From the NCBI RefSeq assembly GCF_009862785.1, contig NZ_WWHU01000001.1:1364001-1428000 (forward strand): a DNA stretch of 64,000 nt, given 5' to 3'. Both the position numbers and the translations under genes were made by a program. How positions within the stretch are numbered: the first letter of the stretch is position 1; every line of letters starts with the position of its first letter. Below the pieces are notes generated by a model. The model worked only from the letters and a program-made list of their open reading frames with translations. It searched no databases and was not told the origin of the DNA. This document shows positions 19,664 to 26,455 of the stretch, one piece after another. Origin of the DNA: Gordonia sp. SID5947. Its GTDB lineage: Bacteria; Actinomycetota; Actinomycetes; Mycobacteriales; Mycobacteriaceae.

Positions 19664-20941
19664 ATGATCTTGCCCGACGACCGAACGCGCCCGGCCCCGC
19701 CGCCGACCCGTCGTACGACGACCCTTCGCCGCCGACTGCTCGCCGCCGCGGCGACCCTGTCGATGATCGCGGGCGGGGTCATCGCCGGCACCCCCGACGC
19801 AGCCGCGGACGACGTCGCCATGCCCACGCCTCTGCCCGACAGCTTCTACAGAATCCCCGAGAACATCGGGAAGTATGCGCCCGGTGACGTGATATCGGTG
19901 CGCGGGCGGCCCAATCCTCCCGCCTTCTTCGATGTCCGGACCTACCAGATCAAGTTCCGTTCCTCCGACAGTCAGGGCAAGCCGATCTCGGCCGTGACCA
20001 CCCTGCTGGTGCCCAGCAAGAAGCGTGTGAACGGTCCACTCTTGTCGTTCCAGCACATCATCAACGCGACCGGCCTGGAATGCGCACCGTCGCAAGCACT
20101 CTGGACCCAGGACCCGAATCTGACGATCCGCGAGGCCCCGGCACTCAACGTCGCCCTCCAACGTGGATGGACGATCGCGATCCCTGACCACCTGGGGCCG
20201 CGCAGCGCGTATGGGGCGGCCAAGCTCGGCGGTCAGATCACACTGGACGGCATCCGCGCGGTACAGCGATTCGGGCCGGCGCAGGTGGCCCACAGCCGCG
20301 TCGGAATGGCCGGCTATTCCGGTGGCGGGATGGCAACCGCGTGGGCAGCAGCCCTCGCACCGAAGTACGCGCCCGACCTCGACATCGTCGGTGCCGCCTA
20401 CGGCGGCGTGCCGATGAACCTGATCAAGATGGCGGAGGGGCTGGGCTACAACAACCCGCATCCCGCCTTCGGCCTGGCATTCGCCGCCGCCATCGGTGTG
20501 GCGCGCGAGTATCCCGAGCAGATCCCGATGATGAAGTACCTGTCGCCGCTCGGCAGGCAGATGTATCAGGGCATGCGCAACGCGTGCACCAACGACATCC
20601 TGCGCCTGGGCGCAGGGCACGACGCCCAGCAGGTCACCATCGGCGGTCGCGCGATCTTCGACAACAAGGATGCGCGCCGAGTCGTCGAAGAGAACAGCCT
20701 GTCGCTCTATCCGGGCATCCCGCGGACCCCGATTTTCGAGTGGCACAGCCCGACCGATGTCCTCATCCCGGTCTCGTCGATCGACTACACGATCAACCGA
20801 TACTGTCGGGCAGGTGCTCGCGTCCAGCGACTGCTGACACCGTCGCCCGACCATCTGTCGGCGGCTGTCATCGGCCTGCTTCCCGCCTTCCAGTACCTCA
20901 CCGACCGCTTCAACGGGGCTCCCGCCCCGAGTAGCTGCTGA
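19664..20941 (+). CDS. Secreted LIP-family lipase
   Basis: A 425-residue alpha/beta hydrolase of the secretory lipase (LIP) family. The N-terminus has a long basic part (RRTTTLRRRLL) and a signal peptide to about residue 48 (AAAATLSMIAGGVIAGTPDAAA-DD). The nucleophile is in GMAGYSGGGMAT, the acid in HSPTDVLIPV, and the histidine in PDHLSA. Four cysteines in the mature part (ECAPS, NACTN, RYCR, SSC) could form two disulphides. Close relatives in mycobacteria and Rhodococcus hydrolyse triacylglycerol or other esters outside the cell. It stands alone, with its own upstream gap. Confidence 0.9.
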   Translation: MILPDDRTRPAPPPTRRTTTLRRRLLAAAATLSMIAGGVIAGTPDAAADDVAMPTPLPDSFYRIPENIGKYAPGDVISVRGRPNPPAFFDVRTYQIKFRSSDSQGKPISAVTTLLVPSKKRVNGPLLSFQHIINATGLECAPSQALWTQDPNLTIREAPALNVALQRGWTIAIPDHLGPRSAYGAAKLGGQITLDGIRAVQRFGPAQVAHSRVGMAGYSGGGMATAWAAALAPKYAPDLDIVGAAYGGVPMNLIKMAEGLGYNNPHPAFGLAFAAAIGVAREYPEQIPMMKYLSPLGRQMYQGMRNACTNDILRLGAGHDAQQVTIGGRAIFDNKDARRVVEENSLSLYPGIPRTPIFEWHSPTDVLIPVSSIDYTINRYCRAGARVQRLLTPSPDHLSAAVIGLLPAFQYLTDRFNGAPAPSSC

Positions 20942-21171
20942 TCGAGTCTGCGCGGGGTCTCTCGAGTATCCGGGTGACCCCGCGGGAACGTTGCATCGGA
21001 TCGCGCTTCGACGCCACGGGGCACCTCCCGGAATGTGACGGTTGTCACCGCCACTGGGTCATGCGCCCCGGTCACCACGCTGTTCGTCGGCTCACCCCGG
21101 CCGCCGGGCAGAATCGGTGAAATGTTCGGCGTATCGGCTTTGGCCCGATGACAACGTTTGTGTAACGATGG

Positions 21172-21206
21172 TTGAGCGCTCCGGGGGAAGCGCTTCAGTA
21201 ACTCAA
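21172..21206 (+). promoter_or_regulatory. Leader hairpin before the L,D-transpeptidase
   Basis: TTGAG and GCGCT (21172-21180) can pair with AGCGC (21189-21193) and CTCAA (21202-21206), making a two-part stem 18 bases before the start codon. A structured leader is possible. I could not match it to a known riboswitch class. The whole 20942-21223 gap has no gene. Confidence 0.35.
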
Positions 21207-21223
21207 ACTGCAAAGGTCTCTCC

Positions 21224-21931
21224 GTGTTGACATCGAAGCCTTCACGTCGCGTCCGTCGCGGCCTGACACAACGTGCGATCGCCATCGTGATCGGTGCGCT
21301 CGCCGTCGTGCTCGCTCTGCCGATCGCGGCCAGCGCCGCACCCACGACCATCAGCCCGGTGCCGGGGCTGCCTCCGCTGACGATCCCGGACATCCCGGGA
21401 GCCCCGCAGATCCCGGGCGCCCCGTCGACGCCGAAGAGCACCCCGAAGCCGAAGCCGACTCCGACCACGCCGGAGAAGCCGAAGGGTCCGGCGATCCCGG
21501 GTGTGAAGACCTCGACGGGCTGGGTCGCACTCGCCGACGACGCCTCCCACCAGATCACCTGGTGGCACAACGGCACACAGGTCAAGACCATGCCGATCTC
21601 GATGGGGACGAACGATCACCCGACCCCGAACGGCGTGTACCACACCAAGGAGAAGTACCGCGACATGTACATGGACTCGTCCACGTACGGCGTTCCGGTC
21701 GACTCCGCCGAGGGGTACCGCACCTACGTCGAGTACGCGACCCGCATGTCGTGGGACGGCATCTTCATCCACGCCGCGCCGTGGTCGGTGTCGCAGCAGG
21801 GCCGCAGCAACGCCAGCCACGGGTGCATCAACATCAGCACCGAGAACGGCAAGTGGGTGTTCAACACCATCCCGCGCAACACACCGATCGTCGTGCGCGG
21901 CACCGTCGGCCCGAAGTACACCGGCGACTGA
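21224..21931 (+). CDS. Secreted L,D-transpeptidase (YkuD domain)
   Basis: An enzyme that makes or edits 3-3 cross-links in peptidoglycan, or attaches proteins to it. It has 235 residues. A signal peptide (about 1-39, ending PIAASAA-PT) is followed by a proline-rich linker with repeated PGAPQIPGAPSTPKSTPKPKPTP (about 40-88), and then a YkuD catalytic domain ending in the active-site motif SHGCINIS with its cysteine. The proline linker probably spans the wall. The start is GTG 21224, chosen because it gives the signal peptide its basic N-terminus. A strong terminator follows. It lies beside two other exported hydrolases. Confidence 0.92.
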   Translation: MLTSKPSRRVRRGLTQRAIAIVIGALAVVLALPIAASAAPTTISPVPGLPPLTIPDIPGAPQIPGAPSTPKSTPKPKPTPTTPEKPKGPAIPGVKTSTGWVALADDASHQITWWHNGTQVKTMPISMGTNDHPTPNGVYHTKEKYRDMYMDSSTYGVPVDSAEGYRTYVEYATRMSWDGIFIHAAPWSVSQQGRSNASHGCINISTENGKWVFNTIPRNTPIVVRGTVGPKYTGD

Positions 21932-21962
21932 GCGAGCGCACCAGCGTCATGCGCGACTGAAC

Positions 21963-22004
21963 GACGAAGAAGGCCCGGTCCACACGGACCGGGCCTTCTT
22001 CGTC
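21963..22004. terminator. Strong bidirectional terminator
   Basis: A perfect 19-base stem, 21963-21981 pairing with 21986-22004, over the four-base loop acac. It lies between the L,D-transpeptidase and the convergent hydrolase gene and can act for both. Confidence 0.92.
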
Positions 22005-22039
22005 TCGTCGCGATGAGTCATCTGGCCACGACCCCGACC

Positions 22040-22975
22040 TCACGCCGCGAACGCGACATCGCCTGATGTCCGCGAGCATCCGACACCCGAGAAGGTCGCG
22101 CACACCTGCAGCCAGGCGGCGAGCGCCTCGCATCCGGTCGTGTCCGGGTCCGTCCAGGAACCACGCCGGTACGGCTCACGTGCGTACGACGTGTGCCGCC
22201 CTCCCCGGTGGTTGCGTAAGACCAGACCGCGCCACGCGAGGGTCCCGGGCAGGTAACCGAGCACCTCCAGAGCCGCCGACCACAGCCGTCCAACGTCACG
22301 GACCACCTGCGTGAATCCCGGCGAGGTTCGTTGCGCGTTCTGGAAGGCATTGTGCCGCAGTATGTTCCAGGTCTGGCTCAACCAGGAGCGAACCCTCCCC
22401 ACCGCGAAGCCTGCCGTCAGATCGGCGACGTCACGGAGGAAGGAGTCCGCGGTCGCGTTGCAGATCATGTCCTCGGGCGTGCCCACCCAGTGCACCGGCA
22501 CCGTTGCGGGCAGCGTCGGCCCCTGGCCGGCGACACCCCATCCTGAACAGCCCGGCACGACGCCCGGTGGTTGATGCGGGTCGGCGACGAAACCGACCGC
22601 CAGCACGCGATCGAGCACTGGGTCGGCGGCGTCCTCGAGTTCGTGCAGGGCAGCCCGGATCACCACGGCGCCTTGGGAGTAACCGATCAGCACAACAGGA
22701 CCTTCGGACTGCTGCAGGGCGGCGTGGAGCGCTCGGGCGCCAGTGTCGAGACTGCGGCGATAACTGATGCCGCCGATGTGCGGCGCAGGTCCGTAGCTGG
22801 CCGGGTATCCGACCCAACGGCAGTCGAACCGGTCGTCGAGACAGTCGGTGACGCCACGGAGCATGCCGGTCACATCCCGTCGCCGGTCGCCGTCGAAGGA
22901 CTCCCCGGTGCCACCAACCGCGAGCACGGTCACGCTCCGGGACTGCCGTGATCCGATCTCAGAGAACCCGCCCAT
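22040..22975 (-). CDS. Cutinase/PE-PPE/LysB-like serine hydrolase
   Basis: A 311-residue alpha/beta hydrolase. The N-terminal strand VTVLAVGGTGESFDGDRRRDVTG forms the oxyanion region, the nucleophile lies in VLIGYSQGAVVIRAAL, an acid is likely in HWVGTPEDMICNA, and the histidine in GGRHTSYAREPY. This layout resembles cutinase-like esterases, the PE-PPE C-terminal domain and the mycobacteriophage LysB esterase that cuts mycolic acids from arabinogalactan. There is no signal peptide at the ATG start, so it may act in the cytoplasm, as a virion-like enzyme, or leave by another route. Substrate unknown. It could take part in turnover of the mycolate layer. Confidence 0.75.
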   Translation of the reverse strand: MGGFSEIGSRQSRSVTVLAVGGTGESFDGDRRRDVTGMLRGVTDCLDDRFDCRWVGYPASYGPAPHIGGISYRRSLDTGARALHAALQQSEGPVVLIGYSQGAVVIRAALHELEDAADPVLDRVLAVGFVADPHQPPGVVPGCSGWGVAGQGPTLPATVPVHWVGTPEDMICNATADSFLRDVADLTAGFAVGRVRSWLSQTWNILRHNAFQNAQRTSPGFTQVVRDVGRLWSAALEVLGYLPGTLAWRGLVLRNHRGGRHTSYAREPYRRGSWTDPDTTGCEALAAWLQVCATFSGVGCSRTSGDVAFAA

Positions 22976-23031
22976 GAGGCCATGGTGCGTGGTCCGGGTG
23001 TGAATTCCCGTGGCCGACGCTGAGGGTTCGC

Positions 23032-23087
23032 TGTGATTTCACATCAGACGTAAGGCACATCACCCCAGGTCAGATTGATTTACCTGG
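23032..23087. promoter_or_regulatory. Two palindromes in a divergent intergenic region
   Basis: TGTGA-TT-TCACA (23032-23043) and CCAGGT-N11-ACCTGG (23065-23070 and 23082-23087) lie in the 166-base gap between the minus-strand hydrolase and the plus-strand 44-residue gene. Both are perfect in their arms and look like operators, but no regulator is encoded next to them. Confidence 0.4.
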
Positions 23088-23141
23088 TTGTAACACGGAG
23101 AATGGGAGTCGAAGCACCGCAATTTCAGGAGTTGTTCCCCC

Positions 23142-23276
23142 ATGTCTTTCGCACGAATTCGTGCCCGCTTTGTCCCCTTCGCCCAGCGCAAGCTCTACGA
23201 CGACATCCACGCGCTCGCCAGCAGTACCCAGCGCGACGAGCTGCTCGTGATGGCGCAGCGCGCCGAGTCCCGCTGA
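23142..23276 (+). CDS. Small basic protein of 44 residues
   Basis: A short gene with ATG 23142 and a caggag ribosome binding site at the right distance. The product starts MSFARIRARFVPFAQRKLYD and continues with a helix rich in Glu, Leu and Arg (SSTQRDELLVMAQRAES). It has an amphipathic look, with no cysteine and no clear membrane span. I have no family for it. The stop at 23276 is only five bases from the end of the convergent glycosylase gene. A small nucleic-acid or membrane-surface protein is possible. Confidence 0.6.
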   Translation: MSFARIRARFVPFAQRKLYDDIHALASSTQRDELLVMAQRAESR

Positions 23277-23280
23277 CTCG

Positions 23281-24099
23281 TCAACTCTGACAGACGGGGC
23301 ACCAGTACAGGTTTCGACCGTCGAGCTCGGCACCACACACCGTCGTACCGCAGATGCGGCAGGGCTCCCCCGCACGGCGATACACGTACGTACGCGGCCG
23401 ATCGCTCGCATATGACGGCGCCCCGTGGTCGTCTTCGGGACGCACCACATGCATGCGTCCGCGGCGCACCCCGATTCGCATCAGGGTCACGAGATCTGTC
23501 CACAGAGCGTCGAACTCGTCGGCATCGACCCGGCGACCCTCCCGATACGGATCGATACCGGCGCGGAACAAGACCTCCGCCCGATAGACGTTGCCCACTC
23601 CCGCGATGACCCGCTGGTCCATCAACAGCGCACCGACCGGTCGGCGTGAGCGTCGGATGGCATCCCACGCGCGTGCCGGTCGGGCATCGGCCCGCAACGG
23701 GTCGGGACCCAGCCGGGCGATCAAGGCGTCCAGGTCCGCCGGGGTGAACAGCTCGCATGCCGTCGGCCCGCGCAGCTCCGTGCCGACTTCGGGCCCCTCG
23801 ATCCGCATCCGTACCTGGCCGACCGGGTCCCCCATCGGGACCGGAGCCTCGGTGAAAGCGCCGTAGAGACCCAGATGAACGTGGATCATCTGTCGTCCGG
23901 CTCGCGTTCGGTTGCCGACCGGGCGGAAGTGCTGGACGAGATGCTTGCCCCACGCCTCCGCCTTGGCGAACACCATTCCGTCGACGGCGGCAGCACCGTC
24001 GGTGAAACGCCCCTGCGGACTGGTGACGTAAACCGCCGACCCGCCGAACACGCGCTGCTGCCGCCGCGCCAGCCGGTGGAGGGTATGACCTTCGGGCAC
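23281..24099 (-). CDS. nei: Fpg/Nei-family DNA glycosylase
   Basis: Base-excision repair glycosylase/AP lyase, 272 residues. The start MPEGHTLHRLARR gives the catalytic N-terminal proline and Glu3. GVGNVYRAEVLFRAGIDP is the helix-two-turn-helix DNA-binding motif, and the C-terminal zinc finger has CRICGTTVC and YWCPVC. The P-E-G-H start places it in the Nei/endonuclease VIII group rather than Fpg (P-E-L-P). It corresponds by position to Rv2464c of M. tuberculosis and lies 29 bases after rpiB on the same strand. Confidence 0.92.
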   Translation of the reverse strand: MPEGHTLHRLARRQQRVFGGSAVYVTSPQGRFTDGAAAVDGMVFAKAEAWGKHLVQHFRPVGNRTRAGRQMIHVHLGLYGAFTEAPVPMGDPVGQVRMRIEGPEVGTELRGPTACELFTPADLDALIARLGPDPLRADARPARAWDAIRRSRRPVGALLMDQRVIAGVGNVYRAEVLFRAGIDPYREGRRVDADEFDALWTDLVTLMRIGVRRGRMHVVRPEDDHGAPSYASDRPRTYVYRRAGEPCRICGTTVCGAELDGRNLYWCPVCQS

Positions 24100-24128
24100 G
24101 ACTCACCCAGCTCGCGGTGCGGGTGGTC

Positions 24129-24605
24129 TCAGACCTGTCCGGGAACGGCCGGCGCCTCGCCGGTGCGCTCGTAATCAGCGAGGATGTCGATCCGTCGCTG
24201 GTGACGCGCCTCCTCAGACCACGGCGTCGCGATGAAGGCATCGACGATCGCGAGGGCCTCCTCCGTACTGTGCATCCGGCCGCCGATCCCCATCAGCTGC
24301 GCATTGTTGTGCTGACGCGCGAGTTGGGCGGTCTCGGTACTCCACGCCAGCGCACACCGCGCACCCGGAACCTTGTTCGCGGCGATCTGCTCACCGTTTC
24401 CGCTGCCGCCCAAGACAATTCCCAGACTGCCGGGATCGGCGACCGTGCGACGCGCAGCATCGATACAGAACGCGGGATAGTCGTCCTGAGCGTCGTAGGC
24501 GAGTGCACCGCAGTCGACGACCTCGTGGCCGTTGGCCTTCAGGTGTTCGGCGATCGCGTTCTTCAATTCGAATCCGGCATGGTCGGCACCGAGGTAGACA
24601 CGCAT
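24129..24605 (-). CDS. rpiB: Ribose-5-phosphate isomerase B
   Basis: Interconverts ribose 5-phosphate and ribulose 5-phosphate in the pentose phosphate pathway, 158 residues. The start MRVYLGADHAGFELKN and the active-site segment GIVLGGSGNGEQIAANKV are typical of RpiB. I start at ATG 24605, preceded by TATAGT six bases away and no ribosome binding site, which suggests a leaderless transcript. The frame is open 16 codons further up, but that overlaps the divergent M48 gene. It is followed by nei as in mycobacteria. Confidence 0.95.
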   Translation of the reverse strand: MRVYLGADHAGFELKNAIAEHLKANGHEVVDCGALAYDAQDDYPAFCIDAARRTVADPGSLGIVLGGSGNGEQIAANKVPGARCALAWSTETAQLARQHNNAQLMGIGGRMHSTEEALAIVDAFIATPWSEEARHQRRIDILADYERTGEAPAVPGQV

Positions 24606-24611
24606 GGCGTC

Positions 24612-24639
24612 ACTATAGATTGGTCTGGTGGACGCACAA
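24612..24639. promoter_or_regulatory. rpiB: Overlapping divergent promoters of rpiB and the M48 gene
   Basis: The two genes start only 22 bases apart. The symmetric ACTATAGAT core reads TATAGT on the minus strand (24612-24617), six bases before the rpiB ATG, and TATAGA on the plus strand (24614-24619), eight bases before the M48 GTG. On the minus strand a -35 TTGTGC (24634-24639) sits 16 bases away, inside the M48 coding region. I see no good -35 for the plus direction. Confidence 0.55.
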
Positions 24640-25656
24640 TCGCCGATACCCAATGTTCCCGGTGTCTCGGAATCGCACGCGGACGCCGACCGTGACCGGA
24701 CCCGAGCGCCTCAGGAGACCGATCAGGGCGCCTACTGGCTGCCGCCCGCGCAGTATGCGTTGCGGCCTCGCCTTCATCCATGGGAGATCCCGATGCTCGT
24801 GCTGATCGTCGCGATCACGCTCATCGGCTACCTGGTGATCGTGTGGCTGGTAGTGCTGGGCCAGTTCAGCGAGTATTTCCTCGCACTCCTCGCCGCTCCC
24901 CTGGTCTTGCTGCTGATTCGTGGACTCACCTACGCCCGGCCCCGGGTGAACGGCGTGCAGATGACCCCGACCCAGTTCCCGGAGGGCTACCGGATCGTGG
25001 TCGAGGCGGCCGCTCGCTACGGCCTCGAATACGTGCCCGACGCCTACGTGGTGCTCGGCAACGGCATGATCAACGCCTTCGCCTCCGGACACGGATTCCG
25101 GCGGTACGTGGTGGTCTACTCGGATCTCTTCGAGGTCGGTGGACGTGCCCGGGATCCGGAAGCGCTCGAGTTCATCATCGGACACGAGGTCGGTCACATC
25201 GCGGCCGGTCACACCTCCTACTGGCGGCAGCTGGCGACCGTGGTGGGCATGAACATCCCCCTGGTCGGTGCAGCATTGTCGCGGGCCCAGGAGTACACCG
25301 CCGACAACTACGGGTACTACACCAAGCCACGTGGGGCGCCGGGCGCGATGGGCGTGTTGTCGGCAGGCAAGTACATGTTGTCTGCGGTGGATTTCGACCA
25401 GTTCGCGGACCGGGCCACCCACGAGCGTGGCTTCTTCACCTGGGCGGTCAACGCGCTGGCCTCGCACCCCGTGCTCACCTGGCGCGCGGCGGCGCTTCGT
25501 GATCGCACACGCGCCGGCGCGATGTTGTTCCGACCGAAGGCCATCGTGCGCGGGGTCGGCAGCGGCAACGTCGTGCCGGTCGCACCACCGGCGCACCCGG
25601 CGGCCGTCGCGCCGGGCACACTACCCAACGGGTTGGAGATGCCACCCAAGCTCTGA
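24628..25656 (+). CDS. M48-family membrane zinc metalloprotease
   Basis: A 342-residue protease of the HtpX/Ste24 type. Two membrane helices (about 52-75 and 80-98) are followed by the catalytic region with the zinc motif IIGHEVGHIAAGH, whose HEVGH is preceded by the typical EALEF, and a downstream glutamate in SRAQEYTADNYG as third ligand. The N-terminal 40 residues are charged and probably cytoplasmic, and the C-terminal tail is proline/valine-rich. Such proteases take part in membrane-protein quality control. It is not part of the M. tuberculosis order between rpiB and Rv2466c as I recall it, so it may be an insertion. The start is GTG 24628. Confidence 0.88.
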   Translation: MDAQSPIPNVPGVSESHADADRDRTRAPQETDQGAYWLPPAQYALRPRLHPWEIPMLVLIVAITLIGYLVIVWLVVLGQFSEYFLALLAAPLVLLLIRGLTYARPRVNGVQMTPTQFPEGYRIVVEAAARYGLEYVPDAYVVLGNGMINAFASGHGFRRYVVVYSDLFEVGGRARDPEALEFIIGHEVGHIAAGHTSYWRQLATVVGMNIPLVGAALSRAQEYTADNYGYYTKPRGAPGAMGVLSAGKYMLSAVDFDQFADRATHERGFFTWAVNALASHPVLTWRAAALRDRTRAGAMLFRPKAIVRGVGSGNVVPVAPPAHPAAVAPGTLPNGLEMPPKL

Positions 25657-25700
25657 GCCGGCGCAGCGCACGCGCATGTCACGCCGGCCCGGCCGGGACC

Positions 25701-26333
25701 TCAGTCGAATTCCGGATCTTCGGTGCGGCTGCGCTTGAGTTCATAGAAGTGCGGGTACGACGACAGGGCGACCGCGCCGTCCCACACGGTTCCCGCCGTT
25801 TCGCCGCGCGGTATACGTGAGAGCACCGGCCCGAAGAACGCCACGCCGTTCACGTGGATGGTCGGCGTGCCGACGTCATCGCCGACCTTGTCCATACCCT
25901 CGTGATGGCTGGTGCGGATCACCTCGTCGAACTCCTGGGAGTCGGCGGCCTTCGCGAGCGACGGATCCAGCTCCAGTTCGGCAAGCGATTCGCTGATGAC
26001 CTGATCGAAGTCCTTGATGCCCTGATTGTGAATCCGGGTGCCCATGGCGGTGTACAGGGGCGCGAGGATCTCGTCACCGTGGGCAGCCGCGGCCGCCGCG
26101 ATCACCCGGACCGGACGCCAGGCATGCTTGAGCCCCTCACGGTATTCCTCGGGGACGTCCTTGCCCTCGTTCAACACGGCCAGGCTCATGATGTGGAAGT
26201 TGACGTCGATCGGGCGGACCTGCTCGGCCTCCAGAATCCATCGCGAGGTGATCCAGCACCACGGACACAGCGGATCGAACCAGAAGTCCACCCGATCCCG
26301 TTTCTGCTGACCTGCCTGTGTCTCTGTCGCCAT
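25701..26333 (-). CDS. DsbA-like mycothiol-linked oxidoreductase (Rv2466c type)
   Basis: A 210-residue thioredoxin-fold protein with an inserted helical domain. The active site is CPWC in FDPLCPWCWITSRWILEAEQ near residue 22, and the cis-proline region is VGTPTIHVNG. It matches Rv2466c by sequence features and position, a mycothiol-dependent reductase in M. tuberculosis that protects against oxidative stress and activates nitro prodrugs. There is no signal peptide, so it is cytoplasmic. A SigH/SigE-type promoter candidate lies upstream. It is divergent from pepN. Confidence 0.9.
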   Translation of the reverse strand: MATETQAGQQKRDRVDFWFDPLCPWCWITSRWILEAEQVRPIDVNFHIMSLAVLNEGKDVPEEYREGLKHAWRPVRVIAAAAAAHGDEILAPLYTAMGTRIHNQGIKDFDQVISESLAELELDPSLAKAADSQEFDEVIRTSHHEGMDKVGDDVGTPTIHVNGVAFFGPVLSRIPRGETAGTVWDGAVALSSYPHFYELKRSRTEDPEFD

Positions 26334-26380
26334 CGACCTGACCTTCCGCGTGTCTCGTGGGTATGTCTCTTCGCAAACTA

Positions 26381-26407
26381 CAACCAGATTCCCCGACCGT
26401 CATTCCC
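26381..26407 (-). promoter_or_regulatory. Candidate SigH/SigE-type promoter of the DsbA-like gene
   Basis: On the minus strand GGGAAT (26402-26407) is followed after 17 bases by GTTG (26381-26384), close to the GGAAY and GTT elements of ECF sigma SigH/SigE promoters. It is about 48 bases before the start codon. In M. tuberculosis Rv2466c belongs to the SigH regulon, so the site and the gene agree. A second GGGAAT-like copy (ggggaat) lies inside the spacer. Confidence 0.5.
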
Positions 26408-26455
26408 GTTAAGCTGGCCCACGGACCACGATTCGAGAGGCGGACTGACCCGACT

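Noticed and set aside
21172..21206. Leader hairpin as a c-di-AMP (ydaO) riboswitch
   Set aside because: Such riboswitches precede wall enzymes in actinobacteria, but I could not find the conserved ydaO core around this stem.
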